Shown: positions 37,879-49,589, counted from the first letter of the stretch. The stretch: DNA of 64,000 bases from Ceratodon purpureus (GCA_014871385.1 CM026425.1:16014637-16078636); one strand, 5' to 3'. Made by a program: numbers and translations. Notes: generated by a model from the letters alone, not told the origin.

Positions 37879-38579
37879 GTACAGTAGGGTAGGGTCCAAC
37901 ATGGAATGTCGTTTTTGCAATTCCTGGGATGGTGTCAGACACTACTACCAACTTTGACACCCTTCACAAGACTAAAAAATTGCTATTTTATCTTGAAAAT
38001 TAGGGGAAGTCATTATCTCTATGTTGAAAATATGCATACCAAATTTCAAGTCCATGGGACTTATGAAACAAAAGTTATCAAAGATTAACCACCATGGGGT
38101 AGTTGTGGGAGAAGTTTCACAACTGCCAAATTTGACACCCTCCCAAGGATTGAGGAATTTTTTTTTACCTATGGGAATTTCGGAGTGGAAACACCTTCAT
38201 GTTGATTACATTTGAGGAAAAATCCAAGTCCAAAAGACCCACATAAAAAATGATATTCCAAATCTACCAATAGGTGTAGTGTGAGAAACAAAGAGGAAAA
38301 TCGTCTCACAACATTGGCACCCTCCCTATGTTTGAGTATTTGTTATTTCAACATGAAATTTTTCACACGTGTTATCAAATTAAAAATAATTTTGTTTCAT
38401 AAGTCCCCTGGACTTGAAATTTGGTATGCATATTTTCAACATAGAGATCATGTCTTTCCCAAATTTTCAAGATAAAATAGCAATTGTTTAGTCCTGTAGA
38501 AGGTTTCAAAGTTGGCAGCAGTATCGGACACCATCCCAGGAATTGCAAATACGACATTCCATGTTGGACCCTATTGTAC
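37879..38579. repeat. Large foldback (inverted repeat) with about 200-bp arms
   Basis: The left arm (about 37879-38079) and right arm (about 38385-38579) are imperfect inverted copies, sharing blocks such as GGGTCCAACATGGAATGTCG and TTGAAATTTGGTATGCATAT. The loop of about 300 bp contains further diverged copies of one sub-block, TTTGACACCC(T) followed by an A/T-rich segment, near 38118-38160 and 38310-38345. The structure could be a foldback transposon, a MITE or a hairpin small-RNA locus. No protein-coding role is supported. Confidence 0.85.
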
Positions 38580-38660
38580 TACTCTTGATGCATTGATTTA
38601 TAAATTTTTCAAGTACATGTGATTTTCACCATATTTAAAGAAATCTCATGTAATTTTTTT

Positions 38661-38697
<37 letters not shown>

Positions 38698-38700
38698 TTT
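38661..38700. repeat. (ATT)n microsatellite
   Basis: About ten consecutive ATT units follow a T-rich run. Confidence 0.9.
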
Positions 38701-38891
38701 AGATTGTTCAAAGATCTTTTGGAAGTGGTACTTCAACATAAAAAAAATTCAATTGTGGTGTAGGGATTTATGATTTTATTATGTATAAGGAGAACACTAC
38801 ATAGTGTGATTACATTCTTTGTGTATATGATTGATTCTTTTTTTCATAAATAATTATTATGAAATTATAAAGCATTATCTATTCTATTGAA

Positions 38892-40010
38892 AAATATTGG
38901 ATTTTACGGTGGTTATAGGCCACTACAAATCATTCACACCTACATTGCCAATTCATAATCATTGTTTTCAGCCATTATAAATCTATACAATAAAATAAAC
39001 TTATACATCAATTTTTCAAGGTATTTTTGCATAGAAAAAAATAGCTAAAGATACCAATTAGTTAAGAACACATTAGGTTCATAAAATTAATTTTAAATTT
39101 TATATAATATAAAAATTTGTGTTTTTTCAAAACATGCAACCTTTTATATTATTTGAAGGGGTATTTATATGCTTTTGAAATTCTTCAATTTACTATTTTA
39201 AAGACAATCCTCAAATTACATGCTTTTTTATAACTTTACACAATGCATGTTATTAATGTGTTTGTAATCTTTTTAAACTCACATAAATCTAAAAATTAAA
39301 AGAATACCAAACATTCATGTTTTTTAAATGCAAAGTTTGAACTTAAAATTATTGATTGATGAAAATAAAATTTAGCACACACTCAAAATTTAGATGTCAA
39401 TATGTATATTTTAACAAAATGAAGATTTTAGCATGCACTTATGTTTTTTTTAATCATAAATTATTTAAATTATATAGTAAAATACAAGGGTTTATTGCTT
39501 TCTAATAATGCAGGTTATTTGGAATATATAAGAACTTTAACAATGCATAAATACTTCAATAAAGTAGATGAGAAAGTCTTTTTTAGTATGTTATTTTATA
39601 ACGGTCTATAGAAATTAATTTGCATTGGCATCGTAGGCGACAATGATTTGCAATGGGAGATAGGCCACTAACAGAACTAGAGCAAAAAAATTAACCTTTG
39701 ACACATTCTAAAAAATCTTGTATATGCTTTGATTTTTTGTGTTGTCAAAGTATATACATGAACTTTGATTTTTCCTTAATTATATATATTTTAATTTATT
39801 TTTGAATAAAACCAAGAATCAAATAAAAATATATTTAAAATAAAATACTTAGAAGTTATTGTTATGATTTGTTGCAAAAATACTTTGATGAAGTGGACGT
39901 ATAAAATTTATTTTTTATTGTAGGGAATTATACTTGCTTACAAAATCATCTATATCTTGAACCCAAAGGTGCCAATGATTTGTGGTGGCTAGTTATATAC
40001 GCCACTGCAT
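38892..40010. repeat. Dispersed about 45-bp repeat, three diverged copies
   Basis: The core AATGATTTG flanked by AGG(T/C)G to the left and GTGG to the right occurs at about 39610-39665 and 39960-40005 on plus, and about 38892-38940 on minus. A shorter related piece (GCATTGGCGCCATAGGTGGG) lies near 42945. They may be terminal repeats of short non-autonomous elements. Confidence 0.45.
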
Positions 40011-41316
40011 AATCTATTATAAAACAAAGTTTTTTGAAAAATGTTGGACGACATACACATGATCTACAAAATATATATATATATATATATTGATAAGTAG
40101 CAAAATCAAATATAAAGGGTCCCTAAAGCAAAAGACACAGAATCCAAATTGAATGTAATCATTTTATTCAACTTTAAAATTAATCTAATATTTAAATTAA
40201 ATGCAATATAGGAAACATGATCAATCTATATTACGGTGTGAATTAAAGCAAAAGGTAAAAAATATTATGTTTTGATTTATTGTGCAAATATTTTCCAATT
40301 GACTACTGTAATCATCTTTTTATAGAATTATGATCAAATTTCAATTATTAAATCAGAAACATATCTTTGTTTGATTCCAGGGAAGTGAATATGCAATATT
40401 GAAGTTATGTATATTAAGAGGTGCATAATAAAGAAGTATGTTTCAAAAAAATTGAGCATGGAAATGCATTAGATATGGATAAAAAACATCACCATCCTTC
40501 AAATTTTAAAAGTAATAATTTTATTCAAATATTTATTTCAATTTAATTAATTTATTATTCAAATAAAATATATTCAAATCAGATAATTCATATATAATAT
40601 TTTTTTTCCTATTTTAATTGGAATAACATCAATAAAAGTTTTGAACATCAATAAAATTTTCTTATTTGGTGATACTGAAGTTTGAGCACAAGAAGTCAAT
40701 ATTTATCAAGTTGAATATTTTACTTCAATTTTTTATTTTTTTTATTTTAAAAATAAAAACCACAATAGAATGATGAGTCTGATTGTGAATTTTTAATACC
40801 GTAATCACAATAAACTAATTTGATCATGTCATCCAAGTATGTAAATTTTATTGTTGGATTAGGTGATTGCATTTTTTTTAATACACTTAAGTGCATTAGG
40901 TGATTGCATTTTATTTTTTAAAGCCATATGAGATAACTCATGGTACAGATATATTAACATTCTTAAATTTATGCCAAAATAGATTAATTTATTAATAAAT
41001 GTATTAATTTTAATAGATTTTTTTTTAAAAGTATGAATTCATTCGCCTTAAAATGTAGTATATTTTTGCAAAATTCTTTTTCTTCACGGTTAGTGATTTT
41101 TAATTTTTATTGATGCAATTTTCTTTTCCCAAAAAAAAAAATGATTCAAAATTCTAGGTGCTTTTATCACACAATTAAGACTTTGATTATTTATATGAAA
41201 ACAACCTTGTAAAATTATAGATAGTTTAGTTTTTATTTAATAACTTATGTGATGATAATCAATCATTATATTTTTATTCAAAAATATACATACATGATTT
41301 TTAGATATCATAATAG

Positions 41317-42390
41317 ATGATGGAAGAAAATTCTATGAACAATGAAGATTCCAATATGATTGATAATTCCAATGAGAAAGATGTCGTCGATTGCGATGCC
41401 ATGGATATTGATGGGGGAGAAGGTATGTTACAATGAAATCTATGATTTATTTCATTTCAACAATTTTTCAATGTTTATATAGTATATACTCACAAACATT
41501 ATATTATGGATTCAAATATTATTAAAAATATTGATTATAATTTTTGTTATAATAAAAAAATTATGATAAAGTTTGTATTTGAAAAATTGGAATTTAAAAA
41601 ATTATTGAAAATTTTAAAATTTTAAAATCAATTATTTGTAGGAAAAAAAATAGAGACTTCTATTGTCATTGATGGAAAATGCCAAAAGTCTGGAAAACGA
41701 GTAAGATTTGAAGTTGATGACAATATAGAGCATACCAATAGAATTGAAAAAATCAACGAATCAAGTTCAAAGCAAGTTGATTGTAAATTGAATAGTGCAA
41801 ACTTAAGTGGAATTGAAAAAATGGAAATTGTTAATTTTCAATCTAAAATATCATATTCTAATAGATATAATGATAGTTATTTAGACCATATGGGATATCC
41901 ATCTAAACTTAGGCAGTGTAGTTTCAATAGGTTAAATACCAATGAGAATCCATATAATACACTTGGATGTAATTCTATTACACAATATTTAATTTTGAAA
42001 AATTCAAAAAACATACCAATAGAGAGAAAAGGTGGTATAAATATTGAAGGTGAATCACTCAAAGCTACTTTGAGTCATGAACATTCAATACATGAAACCG
42101 GATCTAAATTAATTGAAGAAAAGAATAATGAAGACTTTCAAGATACAAACAATGTGACTACAGTAATTCAAAATAATAATTCAAACAATATAAATACTAT
42201 TACAACTTGTGGTTCTACCATTTCACGACCAACAAATTTTGAATTCAATGGCTCATCAGGATCAAAAGCATTTGAAGACACTTCTACAACAAACATCTTA
42301 AATATAACTAATTTGAAATCAAACTTTGACCGAGTTGTTCGACGTTATCGGATGAAACAAAAAAAATTAGAAGATGATAAATTATCATGA
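41317..42390 (+). CDS. Two-exon hypothetical protein, Asn/Ser-rich
   Basis: Exons 41317-41422 and 41642-42390 join in phase across a GT/AG intron of 219 bp, giving 284 residues. The N terminus is acidic (DVVDCDAMDIDGGEG). A basic patch (KSGKRVRFEVDD) and a segment SYLDHMGYPSKLRQCSFN follow. The middle is rich in Asn and Ser, and the C terminus is a basic helix (DRVVRRYRMKQKKLEDD). The RVRFEVDD and DH-PSK order loosely recalls TSSC4-type U5 snRNP assembly factors (VPDHVRNPSKY). This is weak and I do not assign it. Codons are strongly AT-biased like the neighbouring two genes. Confidence 0.55.
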
Positions 42391-44371
42391 AAAATAAATG
42401 TTCTTTATAATTTTAATAATTTAATGATTGAATAGTATTGCAAAGAAGTAAAATAATTTTGAATCAGAAAGCGGAGAATCCATGTTTCTACAATATTATT
42501 GCAATAAATCCTATGGATTCTAAATATTAAGAGGTTATATAGTTTTTAGAAAAAGTGTTAGAATAGTTTATTGATTTTTTTTTAATGGTATGCAATGAGT
42601 GTGTATTAGTTTTGAAGCGTGAAGATTGAAAAAATAATAAAAATCAAGATTCAAATTTATTATTATATTCGAGGTTTTTTTCTTATTTTTTTCTTGTTAT
42701 AATTTTTCTTAACTGTATAATAAAATATTAATAACTTTTGTTGAATAGCCATTGCAATGAATTTTATTCTTTTTACTTTTTTGAATTTATTTTCAAAGCA
42801 TATTATGTGAATTTATTCAAACATTGTTCCTTTACGTACTCTTGTATATATTTTTGCACATTTAGAAAATATCCCATGAAAAATCACTTCATTAAAGTAT
42901 CAAAATTTTATTGCATAGATTTGTAATGATTTATACAGATATATTTGCATTGGCGCCATAGGTGGGTTTCAAATTGAATTTATAATTTTTTTTATAATAT
43001 TTTATATTGAAGAAGAAATTAGTTTTAATATCAATATTCTCATAATATATTAAGTCGACTAATTGATTTTTCCATTTTCATTGAGTTGTAAAAGTTTTTG
43101 TAGGCACCATCTCATAAAGCCATTGAGACCTCTATATTTGTACCCATGTTAGATATAAGGTGCAAGCTTCATAGAACCCAATCTCAAGCTTCTAAAATTC
43201 ATTTTTTTCATAGCATTGTCAAGTTTGTAGACAATCAAGCTTTCTTTCATGCACATTAATGTTGATACTAGTACAAATTATAGCTTGCATATACGTTTTT
43301 TACGAGGATAACCTTCAATCTTGAGTATTAAAGGTGCAGCCAACAAATTTTTGGCTACAAGGTTCCTTGCAATGTATAAGGAATTGTTCAATGATTTCTT
43401 GGTTAAATCATGTTTGATGGTTGGAATGTCAATCTTGCTTCTCAATGTTTTAGTTGTTTATGGCTAAAATGTTGATATGATAATTTATAGATACATTGTG
43501 TATTTCTTTTTGTCTGATGTGTGTTGTTGGTTTTGTTTTGAATATGTGGAATTTTCAAGTTTTGTACTTTATAAAACTTGAGTTTTTGTACTTATAAAAT
43601 AGTGTAAAAATTGAAGGACAAGCTTAACAAAAAATACTCTCAATATTACATCATATGATGGTTGCATTATAAAAAGGGCCTTAGAAGTAAACGCAAGCTA
43701 AATTTGTAAAAGACAAAAAAAGACATAGAAAGAATTTTGTTGCCATGCCAAAGGTCATTGATTGCAATTTTATGATATAAATTGGACTTTGTAATGTTTC
43801 CACCAACATCACGAATAAGCTTGAACTTTTCCATCATAACAAATGCACATTAGGTTTGTGCTTGTTTTAACAATGGGGTACCTACTTTTGTCTCTACTTT
43901 TAGTGTATAAGCTCTAGTGAGCATGGCTCATTTTATGAACATTTTGTTTAGAAATATACAAGATGGAATGATTCTATATACTTCTAAGGGCATCCCCTAA
44001 AGGAATCTCGAGGTCGATCCATAGTGGACCCCTGTAAAGAGATCTCGGGGTTCGATCCCTAATGCACTCGTGGCACCTCCAAAGTAGGCCACGCAACTAT
44101 ACTAAAATTTTAGTGGAACCTGAATCCAGAAAAATGGTTGTCTAATTTTATTGAGCCATCCACTCGCTATAACGTGAAGGCTACATCTCCCGGCACAGGT
44201 GCAATTTTTACAAAGACCGGGAGCTCAATGGCACGTCCCGGTAGTTTGACGAGAGCTTTCCAAGGTGCATTAGGGCCTGATTTTCCCGCCGGGCCAACCA
44301 TTCAGCGTTGGGGACTGTGGTGGAGGGGACCGCTCCCCCAGCGGGCAGCGGGCAGCCCGGCCTGCCCCTTG
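42391..44371. other. AT-rich sequence changing to higher GC near 44 kb
   Basis: No gene is supported. A tRNA B-box-like GGTTCGATCC lies near 44046 without a matching tRNA fold. From about 44150 the sequence becomes GC-rich, at the approach to the inverted duplication. Confidence 0.4.
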
Positions 44372-45640
44372 CCCGGCCTCCCAGCCCGGCCCGCGATTGC
44401 AGTCGCAGCTGGCTCGTCGTGGTTGCAAGCTCGTCCTCGTTGGTTCGTTCGTCCCGCATATTGTGAAGCCTCGTTTTGAAATTGAGTTTCCTCCCTCCCT
44501 CCCGCGCAAAACTGCTTCGTCTCGCCCGGGACTAAGTTACCGTACGATCATGCCAGGTGCTCGTTGGATCTGGATGAACTTGCGGGCGATGATGAAACTG
44601 AGAAGTCTGCTTCTACTCGAATGATTCTCTATTTGTGTGTATATGGTTCTGTAAGTGAAGCTGCTGATGTCGTCAACTACAGACATTCACAGGACTCATA
44701 TCGTACGGTAATGGCTGCTTGGGTTCTTGAACTTACTGCGTGGAATTGGGTTTCAATTCTCAGTTTCTGCTCTGATATCCAATTCACTGTAATTGCTTTA
44801 CTGTAATTGGTATATGATCTCTTGTACCCTAAAACTTATAAAATTTCAAGTCGGGAAGATTGTGATCTGATTCGATAGTACCTGCACCATCCTTAGACAG
44901 CACTTCGTGCTTGTGTCGGCCGCCACTATGGTCATTGGGGTTATGTAGAGCACCCTTCCACGAATCTGGAACTTGTGGGTGCTACTCAGTTTCATCATCG
45001 CAACCACTTAAAATTGTCCAGGCAGTACTGTACACTAGTCAAGCTCAACAAAGGCAAGCTCTGAATCGAATCCAAGTTTTTAAAAATAGGCAATGAATCC
45101 ACGATCAACACATAAAAACTATCATGCATGAACATTCCAGTGTGTCTTTCCACCAGAGATAAAAAGAAAAGGTTCTAAGATAAGAGAACATCAACAGTGC
45201 AGATCTCTCCATTCTAATTTCCTGAATCATCAGTACGAATCACAACCACCAGCAAAACGAAATTCGTAACCACAAATCTTTCTACTAAAGATGAAAGAAA
45301 GCCTCTGCCTTCGACAAATTGATAATAATATTCACAAAACACACTGAACGCTGATCAATTCAGAGCACAAGATGGTCACATTCCAGATTCACAGCAAGCC
45401 AAGCAGACTACGTTGTTGCACATTCACTAAAGAGCAACAAAAGATTCATTAACGCTATCTGAAGGTCTGCAATCATCAACAGCGGTGGTCTTTTCTATGA
45501 CGTTCAGCCGGTGAAAAAATCTATCTGAAATAACCAAAATTGCTGTACACACATTGTTCTACTCGATCTATCCGATTCTCAGCATGAAGTTATGTCAAGA
45601 GTGTCACATGCTTTACATCATTGAAAATGAATCTGCAGGT

Positions 45641-45865
45641 ATTAAGTTTGTGGTGTTTCATCCAAACCTATGGACAAGCCTTGTCCGATGCTCTTGCAAC
45701 GATGGTCACGAGAAACTTTTAGTGTCCAACGAGAGCCATGGCTATGTCAGATATTAAGTTTGTGGTGTTTGATCCAAACCTATGAACAAGCCTTGTCCGA
45801 TATTGCTCTTGCAACGATGGTCACGAGAAACTTTGAGTGTCCAACGAGAGCGATGGCTATGTCAT
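45641..45865. repeat. Tandem duplication, two units of about 112 bp
   Basis: The units at 45641-45752 and 45753-45865 share nearly all bases, starting ATTAAGTTTGTGGTGTTT and ending GCTATGTCA, with a few substitutions and a short insertion. The second unit overlaps the 3' end of the B3-like fragment, so the duplication copied that end. Confidence 0.9.
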
Positions 45866-45974
45866 CACCTCGTTGAAGCCCATTGTCCTCCAAAAACTGC
45901 TCCCACCCAGTCGACAGAAAAACCCTCGAACCATTCGAAGCAGCGAATGTCTCGATTGGCCACATGACTTGCCT
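45780..45974 (-). pseudogene. B3 DNA-binding domain fragment
   Basis: About 65 codons encode GSRVFLSTGWEQFLEDNGLQ followed by RGDDIAIALVGHSKFLVTI. These match the C-terminal half of a plant B3 domain (strand, Gly-Trp, FxxDNxLxxGD, then a beta strand). No complete B3 domain, start or continuing exons are present, and the 3' end is duplicated in tandem. Plant B3 proteins are transcription factors (ARF, LAV, RAV and REM groups); this fragment cannot be assigned to one. It is probably a relic or captured fragment. Confidence 0.6.
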
Positions 45975-46365
45975 GCTGCTAGAGACCGCGAGCTGACTGT
46001 GTCGCGACTTCAGCGGCGTGCAATCGCGGGAATGCCCGGGCGCGACGAAGCAGTTTTGCGCGGGAGGAAACTCAATTTGAAATCCAGGCTTGACATGGCG
46101 CGGGACGACCGAGGACGAGCTACGAGCCTGCGACTGCAATCGCGGGCCGGGTCTGGGAGGCCGGGTGACCGGTCCCCGTCCACGGTCCCGCCCTTAGTGA
46201 CGAGGGTTGGCGGGAGGGGGTGCGCATAAGAGCCCAAGCTGAGACTCCATCTTCACAGTTTCATTCTTAGTGTTCGCGTGTTTTGATTGCCTTCTGTCTT
46301 CTGTTTTGTGCGCTCTCGCTTCTCGCTTGCTAGTATCTGAGGTTAGGGTTACAGAGTTCGTCGCT

Positions 46366-46906
46366 ATGTCTGGGAGAGGCAAGTCCAACGCGGCTCGCAA
46401 GAAGTCCGTCACCAAGTCGGCCAAGGCTGGGCTGCAGTTCCCCGTCGGGAGGCTCGGTCGCTACTTGAAGAAGGGGCGCTATGCGCAGCGTGTTGGGTCT
46501 GGAGCTCCGGTGTACCTTGCTGCTGTGCTCGAGTATCTTGCTGCTGAGGTGAGTTTACTGTGCTGTTGTGTGACTAGCTTAATGGTTCGGTGCGTTTCTG
46601 TAGTTCTGGTTGAGGTGTTTGAGATCTAACGGGCGTGGTGGGTGGCAGGTTTTGGAGTTGGCTGGGAACGCTAGCCGGGACAACAAGAAGAGCAGGATCA
46701 TTCCCCGGCACATTCAGCTGGCCATCCGGAACGATGAGGAGTTGGGGAAGCTGTTGCAGGGTGTGACGATCGCATACGGAGGTGTGCTGCCGAACATCCA
46801 CAGCGTGTTGTTGCCAAAGAAGTCGGCTGCCGGAACCGGCGAGAAGGCTGAGAAGTCCGAGAAGAAGGAGAAGAAGGCTAAGGGAGAGAAGGCTGCGAAA
46901 GAGTGA
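46366..46906 (+). CDS. Histone H2A (replicative type)
   Basis: Two exons, 46366-46548 and 46649-46906, join in phase, giving 146 residues. Core H2A motifs are intact: [60 protein letters not shown] and [15 protein letters not shown]. The tail is Lys/Glu-rich ([17 protein letters not shown]) and has neither an SQEF end (H2A.X) nor an SPKK motif (H2A.W), so it is a canonical type. It forms nucleosomes with H2B, H3 and H4. The single intron splits the histone fold at the end of helix 2. The promoter lies in the duplicated GC-rich segment upstream. Confidence 0.97.
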
Positions 46907-48004
46907 GCTCAGGGTTGTTTTGCTGGGCGTACTTTGTACTAAATCACAAACGGTGTTTCATAACACCACCTATGTTTCAGAGATGTGGTCACCCCAGTTG
47001 TGATGTGGGTAGGATGAGTAAATCTTGGCGAATGGCTGTTGTATTGGTCAGGATGACTGCAGTTGACGGAGATTTATGTTCGCAGTAATATGTGTGTGTA
47101 GGCGCTGTATAGGGTTTGGCCTTGCTACATACATTTACTGGGTTTGGGTCGTGCGCAGTGAGCCCTTCATTGTGGTCATTGTTGAGATGCAGTGATCGAT
47201 CGTGATACAAGTAATTACTTCTAAATGAAGTTTAAATCGGGAGAACAATTGGAAGCGGACATAGCTCTTCGTTTCTAACTCTGAGACGCCTGTCTCCTCT
47301 CTGTCTAATCGCTTTGTACCATCGCTCTGAGAGTCATTCTTTCTGAAAATGTTATGCCTAAATCGTTGTCTAACTGTTGTCAACATTTTCTCGATGTCCA
47401 GAACTGCATTCTAGTAACTTAGACTGATTGAATCGTTTAGATTTGTCTAAAATTTGAGCTTCACTTTTGATCCTCTTGACGCCTTTGTCAACAATACACA
47501 CAACCCTTGTCAATGTGCGGGTTCAATCTTCTCCAAAGAATTTGTTGCTACAGCTATATTTCCATAGAATCTCCTTATTTCTACGGCTATATTTCCATAC
47601 CTTTTTCTACTTCACCCTGAAACGCCGGGCTTATGGCTAGGGATTGAGAATGGGTATTTAACCCATAAACGCCGGGCCTACAGCTATCGATTTAGAATGG
47701 ACACTGAACCCTTAAACGCCAGGCCTATTGCCATGGATTAACAATGGCACAGAAAATTGTAAATCTCCACCGAGTAGGTTGGGGGCAGAAAAACAGGCGT
47801 AAGCCAGAATTCCGCATAAGACATCCTAGAAAACGGACATCAACGGATGAAAAATATCCGGGGGAGCAAAAGCTCGAGAGTAACAAGAAAAACCTAGGAG
47901 ACTATCAGGGAAGCTAAAAATTACAAAGTCATTCCGTAAACAGACCCTATGAGCAAGACTTTCCAGAAATTGTGAAACGAAACAGCCATACTGAACGAGA
48001 GTAA
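46907..48004. other. H2A 3' region and intergenic sequence
   Basis: No gene is supported. It contains the probable 3' untranslated region of H2A and a 47-bp tandem repeat. Confidence 0.4.
47621..47758. repeat. Three-copy tandem repeat, period about 47 bp
   Basis: The units begin AACGCC(G/A)GGC at 47621, 47668 and 47715 and share GAT(T)...GAATGG and TTAACCC-type blocks. Confidence 0.75.
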
Positions 48005-49540
48005 CTAAGTCGTAGCCGAATACAAAGCCAGCTTCACGAGAGAGATTGTTTGAGCCTGATCAAAACCCAGAGTATCGAGAATTAGCAGCTGTTGCTGCAT
48101 TGACTTCTCGGAGCAATTCTTCAAACTCATCAATTTCGTTAGGTAGCTGAAAATCCCCGGTGTCTTGTGTATATTCGTCAGTGAAATCCGAGAGTTCATT
48201 GGGGTCTTGTGGGTAAAGAAAATAAGGGTCCATAAGCGTGTTGAGAAGAAGTAGAATGTTGCGAATCATATTCTTCTTCTTCCGTAATGTAGCCCTGGGG
48301 TTGCGTGCCTTCAAAACAAGGTGGATCAAAATTGTTGAAGTCGCTGTAGAAAACTCCTTTCAATTCCATGAAAAGTCTGACTTCTTCTTCTTCAGCCTTG
48401 GTTGCAGGTGCTAGTACCAGTATCTGGATGAGAGCCTTTGCGCCTATGTTTGTAGAAGTGCAGCGGGCTTAATGGTCAAGACGGAGTTACTTGAGAAGCA
48501 TCCTCTACCATATCAGAAGGTGGATCTTTTGGAGGGATTCCGAAATCTCGTATCACTTGGTGTGTTGATGATGAAGAGTTAGGGTTTTGCGGTGAGGTCG
48601 GTGCAGCTTCTGATGCCAGAGAATGCGAAGCAGACACATCTTGTTGTCGTCGGTGAGGGTACGGTTCATAGTAGTCATCATGATCACTAGAGTCTGAGTA
48701 AACCGGCTGATCCGCCCAATTCGATGGGCCTGCTTCATCATCGTGGGTGCCCCTGAACAGGTCGAAAGGCGCATTCTGATCAGGGGGACACATGTAGCAA
48801 GTGACCTCCGGATATGGGGAATTGAAGGGTGGGGGCAGGGGACCCGGCGCTCACTGGGCGGGCAGCCCCATAGAATTTGAATTTTTTTATTTTTTTATTT
48901 TTTTATTTAAAAAAAAAATTATTTGGGAAAAAAATAGAGGCAATAAAAACCAAAATTCAATGAGATCAACCCTAGCTACCCCGTGATCGTTGTTTTGAGT
49001 GAACCCTAAAATTACTTAACGGGCAATGGGTCCTACCGGACCTGTCGCCCTTATTCAAACCCTTTTTGCTCCGCTCGATGGGTTTGAAAAACCTTATATT
49101 ATTCATATAAATTTCTGAGACAATTTGTCTCCAAAAAAAAAAGTTTATAAAAAAAATAAAAATAAAAAAAATAAAAAATAAAAAATAAAAAATATGAAAG
49201 TTAGGGCTGCCCGTTGAGAGCTGCCCCTGCTGGATGTCGAGTCCTCCTGCCCCCGACCCTCCACTCCGCCGGGTCGAGGAGAGAAGGTCACCTCTGCTAC
49301 ATTGATGCCCTGATCAGGTGCCTCCGAATCAGGCTTCCTTTTGGAGGCTGCGGAGCGATACTTGGCTTTTGATTTGCGGACAACAGCAAAAAGCGCATCA
49401 ACATCCGCTTGAATATCAGCTTGTGCTTGAGGTACCTGCTGGTTGTAGGAGCTGTCATCTTCATCTCTGTCCAAGTCATCTTGTGAAGTTTGGGAGTTGT
49501 GTGGCCATTGCTTGAGGGAGCAATTGTGCCGGAGGTACAA
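48005..49540 (-). pseudogene. Degenerate gene of unknown family split by an inverted-repeat insertion
   Basis: Protein-like pieces lie in order on the minus strand. An acidic N-terminal part (QTSQDDLDRDEDDSSYN, DVDALFAVVRKSKAKYRSAA) is followed by a Ser/Pro/Asp-rich part (FRGTHDDEAGPSNWADQPVY, SDSSDHDDYYEPYPHRRQQD). A C-terminal part gives FDPPCFEGTQPQGYIT in one frame and DPNELSDFTDEYTQDTGDFQ in the next, ending EFEELLREVNAATAANSRYS. The frame change near 48220 suggests a frameshift. The interior is interrupted by an AT-rich inverted-repeat insertion. It resembles the acidic tails of plant hAT-type transposase genes, but I cannot assign it. Confidence 0.4.
48823..49270. mobile_element. Short inverted-repeat insertion with poly-A/T interior
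   Basis: The left end (GAAGGGTGGGGGCAGG, then GGGCGGGCAGCCCCAT) and the inverted right end (GGAGGGTCGGGGGCAGG, then ACGGGCAGCCCTAAC) are imperfect inverted repeats of about 50-60 bp. The interior is very AT-rich with several TTTTTTTA and AAAAATA runs. It resembles a MITE; the CAGGGG motif inside the arms recalls hAT ends. No target duplication was found. Confidence 0.5.
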
Positions 49541-49589
49541 AATTCCAGATAAGTTTAACTACTGTAAGCTTCGCAAAAATGCTCCCATA

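Larger units (their letters stand above)
38580..41316. other. AT-rich, gene-poor sequence
   Basis: Apart from the microsatellite, the dispersed repeat and a TA run at about 40071-40090, no gene or RNA is supported. Confidence 0.5.
44372..46165. repeat. Inverted duplication flanking a B3-domain relic, next to the H2A gene
   Basis: The segment 44372-44530 and the inverse of 46034-46165 share CCGGCCTCCCAG, GGCCCGCGATTGCAGTCGCA, ATTGAGTTTCCTCC, CGCGCAAAACTGCTTCGTC and CGCCCGGG in the same order, with small insertions. The right arm lies about 200 bp upstream of the H2A start, so it is likely part of that promoter. The arms could be terminal repeats of a 1.8-kb composite element or an inverted local duplication. 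Confidence 0.8.

Noticed and set aside
24794-44000. AT-rich block as an endogenous giant-virus insertion
   Set aside because: The phosphatase carries the plant MKP1-specific post-catalytic region and no viral hallmark gene was seen, so a viral origin is not supported.
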